From the NCBI GenBank assembly GCA_037176705.1, contig CM073908.1, forward strand, positions 131,677,430 through 131,741,429: a stretch of DNA of 64,000 nt. The letters are read 5' to 3'. Below, in pieces: positions 1-10,655 of this stretch. Made by a program: the position numbers and the translations under genes. The notes beneath the pieces were generated by a model. It ran no database searches, was not told where the DNA came from, and saw only the letters and a list, made by a program, of their open reading frames with translations. This DNA is from Molossus alvarezi (taxonomy: Eukaryota; Chordata; Mammalia; Chiroptera; Molossidae). Every line of letters starts with the position of its first letter. Within the stretch, counting starts at the first letter, position 1.

Positions 1-135
1 CAAGATAGAACACTGAATACTATAATTAATGTCAACATCCAAAAGAAAAAAAGCAAGTTATTTGAGAGATTGATTCAGTTGTTGTCTCTAAAAATTTTAG
101 TTGTTGTCTCCAGTAAGAATTAAAAAAAAAAAAAA

Positions 136-389
136 GCCCTGGCAGGTTTGGTTCAGCGGTTAGAGCGTCGGCCTGCGGTCCTGAGAGACCCGGGTTCGGT
201 TCCCGCTAAGGGCGCGTACCTCGGTTGCAGTTTGTCCCCGGCCCTGGTCGGTTGTGCGGGTGGCAGCCACTCGATGTGTCCCTTCACATCGATGTTTCTC
301 TCTCTCTCTCTGTTCCTCTCTCTCCCTCCCACTCTACCTGAACAAAAATGGAAAAATGTCCTCGGGTGAGGATAAAAAAAAAAAAAAAC
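136..389 (+). mobile_element. Ves SINE (tRNA-derived), full length
   Basis: Pol III-type retroposon. The tRNA-related head carries an A box (TGGTTCAGCGGTTAGAGCG) and a B box (GGGTTCGGTTCCC). A GC-rich body, a CT-rich stretch, a short GTCCTCGGGTGAGGAT block and a poly(A) follow. An 8-bp target-site duplication TAAGAATT flanks it at 114-121 and 390-397. It is very close to the copy at 40387, so it is probably one of the younger copies. Non-coding; mobilised by L1 machinery. Confidence 0.93.
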
Positions 390-397
390 TAAGAATT

Positions 398-612
398 TAA
401 CTCTTGGAAAAGAGGAACAAATGACCCAGATGATTATAAGGGAGGGTCATAAGCACTCCAAAGAAAAAAGTTGGAAGAAAGGGAAAGAGAAGAGTAAAGA
501 AATAGTGAAAGATAAGGAGAAAAATGGAGAAGGCAGAGTGTAATAGAGGTAGAGAAGAGAAGAATGAAAAGGAGAAGATTAGTGAAAAGAGAAACAATAA
601 TTCAGGGTTTTA
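398..612. other. Purine-rich low-complexity stretch
   Basis: From about 430 to 600 the plus strand is almost entirely A and G (GGAAAGAGAAGAG-like). No gene or recognisable element is seen; open frames here are composition artefacts. Confidence 0.6.
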
Positions 613-626
613 AAGAGTATTCTTGG

Positions 627-844
627 GCTGAGCCAGTGTGGCTCAGTGGATTGAGTGTCCTCCCACGGACTGAGAGGTCCTGGTTCAATTCCCGGTCAGA
701 GGACATGCCTGGGCTTTAGGCCCAATCCCCAGTGGGGGATGAGCAGGAGGCAGTCGATCAATATTTCTCTCTCATGTCAATGTTTCTATCTCTCTCTCTC
801 TTCCCTTCTCTCTAATAAATTAATAAAAATATATTATTTTTAAA
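627..844 (+). mobile_element. Ves-like SINE, second subtype
   Basis: The head GCTGAGCCAGTGTGGCTCAG matches the A box. The B box GGTTCAATTCCC and the GGTCAGAGGACATGCC segment follow, then a CT-rich region and an AATAAA-rich tail. An imperfect 14-bp duplication (AAGAGTATTCTTGG / AAGAATATTCTTGG) flanks it at 613-626 and 845-858. This is the 'GTGTGGCTCAGTGG' subtype, distinct from the 'GGTTTGGCTCAGCGG' copies elsewhere in the window. Confidence 0.88.
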
Positions 845-976
845 AAGAATATTCTTGGAATCACTGTATAAATCACACAGTCTTTCTGGCCACAGAAATT
901 TCTTACAAAGGTCCTTTGAACAGTCTTAATTAAACAACTTCCATCACATATCGAACATACATCATTATGTCATTCA

Positions 977-1014
977 GTGTGTGTGTGAGGGTGTGTGTGT
1001 GTGTGTGTGTGTGT

Positions 1015-1058
<44 letters not shown>
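977..1058. repeat. Compound microsatellite (GT)n(GA)n
   Basis: An interrupted TG run at 977-1016 is followed directly by an uninterrupted GA run of about 40 nt to 1058. Likely length-polymorphic. Confidence 0.97.
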
Positions 1059-1060
<2 letters not shown>

Positions 1061-1134
1061 AAGCCAGAGACAGATTACAAAGTCTACCATACTATTCCAC
1101 TTCTCATGAGTTTAATTGGAATGAAATATCTGAA

Positions 1135-1318
1135 TGCTTACTATGACCTTGAGCAAGGTTACTTAACTTTTGAATTTTGGTGTCCTCACCTATAAAATTG
1201 GGATTATAATAATATGTATCTTGGATTTTGTGAAGGTTAAAATAGCTAGCATATGTAAGTAGTTTAGAATAGGGCCCAACACATAGTGAATACTTTATAA
1301 ATGATAGCTAGAATTAAT
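1135..1318 (+). mobile_element. MIR SINE fragment
   Basis: Matches the MIR core and 3' half in sense orientation: TGACCTTGAGCAAGGTTACTTAA, CCTATAAAATTGGGATTATAATAA, then GGGCCCAACACATAGTGAATACTTTATAAATG. Strongly diverged, as expected for a mammal-wide element. Confidence 0.85.
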
Positions 1319-4089
1319 AGTAGTAGTAATAGTAGCATTGAAGAAGCTGTGGATGAAATGAGGCTGAAAGCTGATTAATATTCTTCCCAGAGTGATGTGT
1401 ACAGGAAGGAATCCAATACTGGGAGTCAGGGGATAAGGATTTGAGCTTGAATTTTCTAGTATATGGGTGTTTGACCTTTTAATTTTATTTCCCCAAGCCT
1501 GGATCTCCTCATTTCTGACAAAAATGCATTGAGCTGATTTATGAATAAGTTCTTAATGTACTAACAATCTTCAATGGTAGCTTTTATCTGTGATTTAAGT
1601 TGTCCTTGGCCTCAATGTATAGAAGGTCTGTCACTAAAGAGAGTTCTGGATGTTAAACACAACCCTTTTTTCTGTGGGTTCACAGGAGGCAATGGCTCTC
1701 ATCCAGACAACAGAATGAGCCACTTTAATATACTCCTCTTGTGATCACTCCATATTATTTCTTACCATGATTGCTGGACCAAAGCCTTTTGGTGAGAGTC
1801 ATGCCTGAACATATGAGGAGAGCTCAGATATCTCCATCCAAGGAATAGGCCAAGTTCTACCAGGAACTGCTCCCCTATGCTCCTTATCCCTCTGTCTTTG
1901 TCCACATTGGGGTGTGCCCATTATAAGAGTGAATAAATTTTCAGAAGAATTAATAACTGAATTTGTTTTGCTAAGTGAATTTTCTAGGGATTTGGGAGAC
2001 TCTAACTTAAGTCACGCGATTGCATGTGCCAACCCCTTTTTTCTATATACATCACTCTCTCTAATGCTATGAGGTATGTGCCATATCTTAGGAGTTTCCA
2101 TTTTAGTGTTGGAAATTGCTTTTTAAGAAGGAGATAAACCTAAATGAAGCCTTTATCTATCCTTCTTTATTAGCTTTGGATAGAGAGTTATACATGGATA
2201 GGTGAGATTAAAAAGCCCATTTATAGGTTAAAAAAAAAAAAAAAAGGAAAAGGAAATGACTAGATTTAAAATTATACCCTTGGTGCAAAAAGGCAAAAAG
2301 TTGGAACATTGATTGTATTGATGAAATCCAGCAGTGCCAAACCCATGGAGAGAAAATTTAAGTGATACTTTCAAAAATTAAACAAACTATAGAGCTAGAC
2401 ATTTGGCCTCTATGATCTTATACTCTTCTTAAGAACTGACTATATAAAATCATATTTAATTTTCAAAGGTAATAGTTTTTAATGTTATATATACATCTGA
2501 TCTATATATATCTATATATGATCTAGATATATAGAAAGATACATATCCCTCTATATATTTTAACTAGGCTTTGCAATATATATTTCCTATTGGGCTTGAG
2601 TTGAGAAATAAACATTTTTAATAAGAATATATAGAGTTATAGATAGAAATGCATTTTATACTCCTCATTCCCATGAGTTGTTAACAAAAGAGTAATAATA
2701 CTATATTTTTCTTATTAACTTATGAAACTTTCAATATTTTATCTCTAAATTATTTGCCCATGAACTTCACAAATACATTTCATTTGTTTTCTAGATATTG
2801 TACATTGAAATTCAGCATGAATTATCACTTAATTTTTTACTTTGCATTTGCTCATTCTTTTATTCTTTTCCTTCATCAGTACTTCAAAATATGAAAATTC
2901 ATTTTTTTCTTTTAATAGCATATACTGATTCCTCAATGCTTAATTAAGTTTCTGAGAATCTTCTTACATCAGACATTTTAACCCTTTCTATGTTCTTTGC
3001 TTGACAAAGTCTGAAATTTGCTTCACCATTTCTTAAGCTTCTAGAGCTTAATAAAGTATAAAAGCATTTTGTGAACTCACTGTATCCCTTCAAGATAATC
3101 AATATTAGAAGTGTATTCAACTGTCAGTAAATACCTTTTCAGACAGTAATTATAGCACAGTGGCAGCTTCTCATTTATCGATGAAAAAAAAAATGTCTAA
3201 AAAATCAATGGAAAAACATCCTTGGGTAAAAATTAACAAAAAAATAAAAAATAAATTTCCAGAGGAGGAAATATTATCTAAAACACCTGAGTTTCTGATA
3301 CTGAACCAGAATATTTTTTGCATATATACCCATTAGTTGGGCTTAGTTGTGGAAAGTATGCTTGTTTTATAACAAAACATTGAGATTATTACAAGAAAGT
3401 GGTTCATTCTGTCAGCTGTTTCTCAGATAATTGCTTCACAGATGACAAAGGATTGTTCAAACATTATAGTTTGTTATCATCTTCTGATGGGAAAGATTCT
3501 GCCACATTAAAAGAGTAATAATAAAACTATTTTTCCCAAAGAGTACTATAAGTGTTTGGGGAAAATGTTTAGCACCTATATTGGCAGCTATTTGTATATC
3601 AAATACATCTCAAAAATATAAACCAAAATGTTTTAAATAACAAATGGACTGAATGAGAAAACTATGCTTGAGTGCTGAGAAAAATTCATGTCTAGTTCTA
3701 AGCAACTCTAAGTACATGTATCATTGATTATGGCCTAGCAGCATCATTTTTTATCTTAAGGATCACAACTTTCCATGTACTATATTTAACAGCTTTCTTC
3801 TCTTTCTAATTCAACTCATAATGTCCATTGTATTTTATATTCTCTACTTTTTAGAACATTTGAATTATGAAAAATTAAACTATCCTTTATCAAAATTGTA
3901 TGCCACATTTTAGATCATAATAAAAGGATACAAAATAGAATAAAAATCACACAATACATTTCATGAAAAATTACTATAGGACTTCTCTTTGCTCATTGTC
4001 AAAGAACCACTTCTTTGTCAATTTGTTAAACTAAAACTGGGATCTAAATGCTATTTAAGTTTAAAAGAAAGGTCTTTCAAGAAACATTG
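1319..4089. other. Single-copy AT-rich DNA, no gene seen
   Basis: About 2.8 kb with no gene or confidently recognised repeat. It contains a poly(A) run near 2229-2245 and short AT palindromes around 2490-2630. All frames are broken by frequent stops. Confidence 0.6.
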
Positions 4090-4742
4090 AATGGCCCTCC
4101 TCCTGAAAACATCCAGAGGTGACCTCTAAAAATGGTTCACTGTTCACTCGACCCAGAAAACCCCACAAAATCATACAAATCAAGGGGTTCAAATCTTCAT
4201 GTTAACTTTAAGAACACTCATGGAACTGTCCAGGCCATCAAGGGTATGCATATCCGAAAAGCCACCAAATATATAAAGTCACTTTACAGAGCAATGTGTG
4301 CCATTCCATTGTTACAATGGTGGAGTTGGTAGGTGTGCCCAGGCAAAACAATGGGGTTGGACACAAGGCCAGTGGCCCACAAAGAGTGCTGAATTTTTGT
4401 TGCACATGTTCAAAAATGCAGAGAGCAGTGCTGAGCTTAAGGGTTCATATGTAGATTCTCTGGTCATTGAATACATCCAGGTGAACAAAGCTCCAAGATG
4501 CAGCATAGAATTTACAGAGCTCATGGGTGGATTAACCCCCACATGAGTTCTCCCAGCCACATGGAGATGATCCTCACTGAAAAAGAGCAGGTTGTTCCTA
4601 AACCAGAAGAGGAGGTTGCACAAGGGGAAAAAAAGACATTCCAAGAAAAATCGAAGAAACAAAAACTTATGGCCTGGGAGTTAATTCAACATAAAATAAA
4701 TACTCATAAAAGTAAAAGCAGAAAATTATAAGAAAAAAAAAA
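4090..4742 (+). pseudogene. RPL17: Processed pseudogene of ribosomal protein L17 (uL22)
   Basis: Intronless retrocopy of the large-subunit protein L17. A start codon at 4132 opens [14 protein letters not shown], close to the RPL17 N-terminus, and continues through [11 protein letters not shown]. Reading then moves to a second frame at about 4298 ([38 protein letters not shown]) and to a third at about 4500 ([36 protein letters not shown]). At least two frameshifts break it, and the normal stop after KLMA-WE is lost, with reading continuing into the former 3'UTR. A polyadenylation signal AATAAA at 4695-4700 precedes an A-rich tail. A short 5'UTR-like stretch (about 4090-4131) is retained. No clear flanking duplication is visible. 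It cannot make functional L17. Confidence 0.93.
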
Positions 4743-4751
4743 CAACACTGG

Positions 4752-4978
4752 ATGAATGTTTGCTATATACCACATACTACACAGACACATACACTCAATT
4801 AATCCTCAGAAAAATGTTATTCACCAGCCATTTTAATATATTTTTATTTTATGTTTACATCTTATAATAGATGTAAAAATTGAAGCTCAGAATTGTTAAA
4901 TAACTTCCCCAAGGATACACTACTTGGAAGTAAAAAAAATAGAATTAAAATGCAGGTCTAATTCCAAAGCATTTGTTC
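4752..4978 (-). mobile_element. MIR SINE fragment
   Basis: Reverse-complement MIR: CAATTAATCCTCAGAAAAATG, a TGTAAAAATTGAAGCTCAGA segment, TTAAATAACTTCCCCAAGG and GCAGGTCTAATTCCAAAGC. Diverged; boundaries approximate. Confidence 0.75.
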
Positions 4979-5309
4979 TTTCTATTACATCATATCTCCA
5001 TAAAACTCCCCTATTCATTGTAGTTTAATAGGTTACCCTCAAATTGCTTAATTTGTTGGTACTTCCATTTTAAATTTAGCACTGCCACTTATTGTACTTC
5101 CTTCTTCCATTCTCTCTCCCTAAATTTCTCCCTTATACTGAGCTTTACCATTATGGAGTGAAAAACAATCCCTCCAGAAAATACTTATGGAACAACTACT
5201 CCATGCTCAGCACTGTGAAGGGAGATTAGTATAGAGTACAACTTGGTTCCATGATTTCTGGAACTCCAGTATGGTAAAAAATCAAAGAAGATACAAACAT
5301 ACAATAATA

Positions 5310-5530
5310 ATTGTATAATAATTAACCTCTAATTACTATATGAATATATGTGTCAAACACTGTGATAAGTACTTTATATGTAAAACTATTAAATCTAGCA
5401 GTGTCCCAATAAGACAGAAATGATCACTGTTCCCAACTTATCAGTGAGGTAAGCATGGTTTAAGAAGTTAAGTAACTTTTCCAAAGGAAACAGCTTGTAA
5501 GAGACAGAACTCATATTTAAATTCATTTTC
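5310..5530 (-). mobile_element. MIR SINE fragment
   Basis: Reverse-complement MIR signature: GTGTCAAACACTGTGATAAGTACTTTATATG, then GTTAAGTAACTTTTCCAAAG and AAGAGACAGAACTCATATTTAAA. Boundaries approximate. Confidence 0.78.
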
Positions 5531-6317
5531 TTAAGGGAGTCTCAAATTAAGGTGATTAGCCACCCCCATACACACATACTTACCCACAAAAATATATTTC
5601 TTCCAACTTTAATACATTGAAAACTTCCTGAGGACATACGTTCAAATGTCCTGTTTTAATGTTTAATTTATTAATATTGTAGTGCATAGGCATATTTAAA
5701 ATCACCTATTTTATAAAATAGCATTAAGAAATACCACATTTCTTTTTCTATTATCACATTTGGGGAAACAGTTTCTACTGCTACACTTTGATATAGGTAT
5801 CTTCACTTTATTGGAGCCAGGGTCCAGGCATCTGATACAGCTTCCTGAACACTTTGTTGTTACTTTCACCAGGATGATTTGAACCATAGCGCCTTTTTAC
5901 AACATCTATAATGCTGGTAATTGTCACTGGTAATTGTATGCCAACCCACAGCACCAATTCTCACAACTGTAGGGATGCAGTTTTCTTTGTATTCATCCTG
6001 CAAGTGGGTATTTGTTCATATATAGCAAAGTAGTACTGATCTTTAGTGTTCTTTAAAAGGCTTATTTACAATTTCCAACATTGGCAGTTGTAAAATTATG
6101 GACCCAGAAAATTCAAAGGAAGAGGCTTAAAAGGGACATGATGACAGAAGTGATATTCTTGGGATATAGTTAGTGCACAGAAAATTTCTTAGCCTTATGT
6201 ACTGATAAATATGTGAAAGAATTAATTATAAAGTAAGCATCCAACTGAAAAGGTGAGAAAAAAGAACAAAAAGTAAACAAAAAGAAAGTAGAAAGAAAAT
6301 AATAAAGATAAAAACAA
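5531..6317. other. No gene identified; possible unrecognised fossil at about 5800-6070
   Basis: On the minus strand, 5800-6070 shows short open stretches such as DVVKRRYGSNHPGESNNK in one frame and DEYKENCIPTVVRIGAVGWH in another. The coding-like texture with frame changes resembles a decayed retrocopy, but I recognise no parent gene. The rest of the interval is AT-rich single-copy DNA. Confidence 0.3.
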
Positions 6318-6530
6318 CCCGGCTGGTGTGGCTCAGTTACTGAGCATAGACCCATGCACCAAGAGGTTGCCAGTTCGATTCCGAGTCAGGGCACATGCCC
6401 AGGTTGTGGGCCCAATCCCCGGTTGGGGGCATTCAGGAGACAGCCAATCGATGTTCTCCCTCATAGATGTTTCTATCTCTCTCTCCCCCTCCCTTCCTCT
6501 CTCTCTAAATATTAATAAAGAAAAAAAAAA
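6318..6530 (+). mobile_element. Ves-like SINE, second subtype
   Basis: CCCGGCTGGTGTGGCTCAG head, B box CCAGTTCGATTCCGAGTC, GGGCACATGCCCAGGTTG, a CT-rich region and an AATAAAG-A10 tail. The flanking duplication is weak (ACAA-rich on both sides). Confidence 0.88.
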
Positions 6531-7169
6531 GAACAAAATTTAATGAGGCTGAAAACATAAAAAAAGTGGACTAAATAAGCTATTTTTAAATCTATAAAAC
6601 ACATCAATGATCAGCTAATTTAAGAAAAGAAGGGACAAAATATACAAAATAAGAAATGACGTGGGTGAAATATCCACTAAAAAACTAAAATTTAAAAATG
6701 GTGCTGGATTTTCTCATTTGCCTCTCCCTACTTTTTCCCTGCCCTGTGTTGAGGAAGGGTTGACCTATAAAAGTTGAAAGCTATCTTGTTCTCTGTTTTC
6801 CATTTGCATTTGACCATGCTGAAAAGCCAAGAATGCTAAGAAAATGAGATTGGGGTATTTATTTCCCCTAAGAACACTCCCACTAGGCTACTTTATACTG
6901 GTTGCATTCCTCTTCAAAAGCTACATTTCTTGCCAGGTGGCCCTCAGTATAAAAACTATCTTCTTTGGGTTATTCTCTTTGTCTCTTCCCTGGGCTGGTG
7001 ATAGCTCCTCACTCTTACAAGACAAGAATTCTGTACTATTCCTCTTGAATTTTCTTAAAACTCGCCCACATCTTCCTACAGTCTTTTATTTAATGTTCCT
7101 CAAAATGCTCAGGTTAAATATGACACCTATTTCCTGTCAGAATTCTAAGTGATAGAAAAATAATAAAAT
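6531..7169. other. No gene recognised
   Basis: A 102-codon open frame at 6844-7152 (+) has low-complexity hydrophobic content and no recognised domain. I treat it as chance. No repeat is confidently identified. Confidence 0.5.
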
Positions 7170-7617
7170 ATTCCTTTCAAATATATCTGAAAAACATATG
7201 CATAATTAATAAAATATGATTTACTAAAATAGATGCTAAGATCCTAGTTAAACACACTCTAAATAGATCAATATTGGTAGAAGAAATAGAGAAAATTATC
7301 AAATAACTACTCCCACCCAAAAGGGAAAGTCCAGGTACAAGGAAACACAGCCAATTCAGCAAAGGCCAAATAAACCTAATGTAACTTAATGGTTTCAAAG
7401 CATTAAAAAAAAAAAAAAAGAGGATATTTATAAAGTATTTTTATGAAAGGAATATAACATTGATACCAAAACTTGATAGAAACTGGACAATAAGGAAACC
7501 TATTGACTATCAAAGCAACAATCCTTAAATAAAATATCAGGAAGTAGAATTCAGTAAGACATTACAAAACTAGTACATTATGAACAAGTGAGGTTTTCTC
7601 AAAATTTGTAAGAATGG

Positions 7618-7690
7618 ATCGAGCCCTGACCGGTTTGGCTCAGCGGTTGGAGCGTTGGCCTGCGGACCAGGGGCACATACCAAAAAAAAA
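7618..7690 (+). mobile_element. Miniature Ves SINE, head only
   Basis: AGCCCTGACCGGTTTGGCTCAGCGGTT...GCCTGCGGACCAG joins directly to GGGCACATACC and then A10. The segment that normally holds the B box, the whole body and the CT-rich tail are absent. An 8-bp flanking repeat AAGAATGG (7610-7617) / AGGAATGG (7691-7698) suggests it was inserted in this short form. Confidence 0.75.
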
Positions 7691-8117
7691 AGGAATGGTT
7701 CAATATTAAGCAAGTTATTAAATTGGCTTACTGTATTAATAGGGTTCAGGAGAAAGATCATGTGATAAACTTTATAGATGCTAAAAAGGCGCTCAGCAAT
7801 ACAAACTTCAATATCCATTTCTGACTAAAATTAAAACTCAATGAGTATGTTTTTAAATATGATTACACACATATACACAGAGGCCCCAAAGCCAGGGTTT
7901 TACTTAAAAAAAAAAACATTAGCATCAATACTATAAGGCATAAGACAAAGATGCCCTCATTCCTTCCTACTATTTAATATTTTATTTGAGGTATGAGAAA
8001 TGTCTACACAGCAAAGGAAACAAAAAACAGAGTGAAAAGGCAACCTACAAAATGGAAGAAAATATTTGCAAACTATGTATCTGATAATGGGTTAATATCC
8101 AAAATATATAAGGAACT

Positions 8118-8372
8118 CCCCTGGCCAGTTTGGCTCAGCGGTTAGAGTATCAGCCCAAGGACCAATGAGTCACATGTTCAATTCTGGTCAAGGGCACGTA
8201 CCTCGGTTGTGGTTTGTCCCCAGGTCTGGCCAGGGTCATAAGGGAGGTAACTAGTTAGTGTGTCTCTCTCACATTAATGTTCCCCTCTCTCTTTCTCTCT
8301 CTCCCTTCCTCCCACTCTATCTGAAGATAAATAGAAAAATATCCTTGGGTGAGGATTAAAAAATATATATAT
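8118..8372 (+). mobile_element. Ves SINE inserted in old L1
   Basis: CCCTGGCCAGTTTGGCTCAGCGGTT head, GGGCACGTACCTCGGTTG, a CT-rich region, the terminal ATCCTTGGGTGAGGAT block (8341-8356) and a tail that has become an (AT)n run. Target-site duplication ATATATAAGGAACT at about 8104-8117 and 8373-8386, which interrupts a recognisable L1 ORF2 sequence. Confidence 0.92.
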
Positions 8373-9365
8373 ATATATAAGGAACTCATACAACTCAAAA
8401 GTTAATAAACAAGTAACTTAAGAAATGGGCAAAAGATCTGAAAAGACATTTCTCAAATGACCAACAGGTACATGAAAAGATGCTCAATATCACTATCAGG
8501 GAAATACAAATCAAAATCACAATGATCTATCACCACACATCTGTTAGAATAGCTATTATCAAAAAGACAAAAGATAACAAGTAGGATAGATAGCAAGGGA
8601 GTTGAGAAAAGAATCCATTGTACACTGTTGCTGGAAATGTAAATTGGTTCACCCATTATGAAAAACAATATGAAGTTTCCTCAAAATACTAAAAATAAAA
8701 TGACAATATGATCCATCAAAGCCTCTTCTGGGTATATATTTAAAGAAAATGAAAACAAGATCTTGAAAAGATAAATGTACTCCTCCTATGTTCATTGCAG
8801 CATTATTCACAATAGCCAAAGTATGCAAATAACATAAGTGCCCATCAAGAGATAAAAAATAAAAAGATAAATGAATTAAGAAGTAGAATAGTATTCAGCC
8901 CTGAGAAGGAAGGAAATCCTGCCATTTGCAACAACATGGATAGACTCTGAGGCCATTATTCTAAGTGCGATAAGTCAGACATAGGAAGACTAATACTGTA
9001 CGATATCATTTAAATGGTGGTAATATTAGTCTGCTACTTGACTTAGGAAAATAGTTTATCTTCTCAGTTTTCCTAGAGCTATCAGTGAAAAGCATTACAT
9101 TTTTTTAGTCAATAAATAAATAATAAAAACACACATCTAAATTTTCCTCATTTTTAAAAACTCAAACTTGTCAAGCAATCAGTTCCTGAGTAACCCATAT
9201 GTTCTCTTCTCAGAGTGACAGCCAGTCTGTGCAGGGATCTCTGAGGCCCTACATGATCTCGTTCACTTTCTTCCCAGGTTCTTTCTGATAGCATCTCCTC
9301 CTCCTCTTCCTCTCCATCTCTGCTCCAGTGACATCCGCCTCCTTCCAGTTGCCTAAACACATATG

Positions 9366-9818
9366 TACTAGGTTGAATGATGGTCCTCAAAAAGATGTGT
9401 CCCCTGCTACCTGTAAATATGGTCTTATTTGGGGGTGTTCTTTGCAGAAGTAATTAAGTCTTGAGGTAAGATCATTCTGGATTACCTGGGTAGGGCTTAC
9501 ATCCAAAGACAAGTATCCTTATAAATTACAGGAGAGCAGACAGGTATACAGAGAAGGCCAAGCCAGAGAGTGGCATAGAGGAGAAGGTCATGGGAAGATC
9601 AGGGTGATGCAAACACAAGAAAGGAACACCTCAAGCCACCCGAAGCTGCAAGAGGCAAAGAAAGATTCTTGTCTAGAGCCTTTAGAGGGAGTATGGCCCT
9701 GTGCATAGCTTGATTTCAAACTTCTGGCCTCCAGAACTATGAGAAACTCAATCTCTATTGTTTTAAGACAACCAGTGTGTGGCAATCTGTACAGAAGTCA
9801 CAGGAAGGTAATACAATA
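9366..9818 (+). mobile_element. MLT1-type solo LTR (ERVL-MaLR)
   Basis: MaLR LTR in sense orientation. It begins near GTACTAGGTTGAATGATGGTCC, has TTATTTGGGGGTGTTCTTTGCAG, CCTTATAAATTACAGGAGAGCAG and CTTCTGGCCTCCAGAACTATGAGA, and ends ACAGAAGTCACAGGAAGGTAATAC. Non-coding endogenous retrovirus remnant inserted into an L2. Confidence 0.85.
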
Positions 9819-10061
9819 CATACTCTCCTGTATCAGGGCCTTTGCACTAGCTATTTCCTCTGCCTAAACCACTCTCCTCCAATAGTTACATGACTATTTC
9901 CATCAAGTCCTTTAATTCTTCATTCAAATGTCATCTTCTCAACAAGGTCTTCCCTGACTACCCTGTTTTAATTTGCAATTTGCCTGATACTCTCTATCCC
10001 CTTTCCCAGCATTATTTATTAAAAACCACCTCTTAATATATAATTTGTATTTTAATTTTTG

Positions 10062-10530
10062 TTATCTGTTGTATTTGTTTGCCAGGACTGCCATAATAAA
10101 TTACCACAAACTGAGTGATTTATAACAATAGAAATTTGTTTTCTCAAAATTGTGAAGGACACAAGTTCAAAATCAAATGTTGGTAGGGCCATGTTCCCAC
10201 TGAAGGCTCTAAGAGAGGATTCTTCCTTGTCTCTTCCTAGCTTCTGGTGGTTGCTGGCAATTCTTCCCATTCCTTGGCTTGGATGCATCACTCTAACCTC
10301 TGCTTCTATTGCCACATGGCATTCTCCCCTCTGTGTTGGTCTTTATGTCCAAATTTCCCTCTTTTTATAAGGACACCAGTCACTGGATTAGGGACCATCC
10401 TAATCCAATATTACCTCATTTTAACTTAATTACATCTACTAAGAACCTATTTCCAAATAAGGTCACATTCACAGATACTAGGGGTTAGGACTACAATATA
10501 TCTTTCTGGGTATACAATTCAACCCACATT
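10062..10530 (-). mobile_element. MLT1-type solo LTR (ERVL-MaLR), reverse
   Basis: Reverse complement of the same LTR class: GTATTTGTTTGCCAGGACTGCC, ACAAACTGAGTGATTTATAACAATAG, CTAGCTTCTGGTGGTTGCTGGC, TATAAGGACACCAGTCACTGG and CTATTTCCAAATAAGGTCACATTC, ending TTCAACCCACATTA. It interrupts the same L2 in the opposite orientation to the LTR at 9366. Confidence 0.88.
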
Positions 10531-10655
10531 ACCTGTCTATCTCCACTAGATTGTAAGCTCTTGCAGAGTACGGATCCTTAACTAAGAACCTAGAGTAGTG
10601 CCAGCCATGAAATAGACAATAAATATTTATTGAAAGAACAGCTGAATGAATATGT

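Larger units (their letters stand above)
7170..9050 (+). mobile_element. Old L1 fragment (ORF2 to near the 3' end), internally deleted, carrying two SINEs
   Basis: L1 ORF2-like segments appear in order: GGTTCAATATT...GATGCTAAAAAGGCGCTCAGCAA (RT region, D-A-K-K-A-like), GCATAAGACAAAGATGCCCTCATTCC, AAAAGGCAACCTACAAAATGGAAG, then the C-terminal region TATGTTCATTGCAGCATTATTCACAATAGCC and ACAACATGGATAGACTCTGAGG. Material between the RT-like part and AAAAGGCAACC at about 8030 is missing. Stops and indels occur in every frame. SINEs interrupt it at 7618-7690 and 8118-8372. Its divergence is greater than that of the L1s at 19-26 kb. Confidence 0.85.
9178..10655 (+). mobile_element. L2 LINE 3' end, split into three pieces
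   Basis: Segments 9178-9365, 9819-10061 and 10531-10655 are collinear with the L2 3' region: CACTGACCTTC-like reverse-transcriptase tail, then GGGCCTTTGCACTAGCTATTTCCTCTGCC, AAATGTCATCTTCTCAACAAGG, CACTAGATTGTAAGCTCTTGCAGAG and CAATAAATATTTATTGAA. Two MLT1 LTRs interrupt it. No coding capacity remains. Confidence 0.85.

Noticed and set aside
136..200. Possible tRNA gene
   Set aside because: A and B boxes belong to a SINE head. It has a SINE body, a poly(A) and a target-site duplication, and no cloverleaf 3' half.
977..1058. CRISPR-like or other structured array
   Set aside because: Simple microsatellite; no spacers, and the genome is mammalian.
4312..4662. 116-codon minus-strand open frame
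   Set aside because: Antisense shadow of the RPL17 pseudogene.
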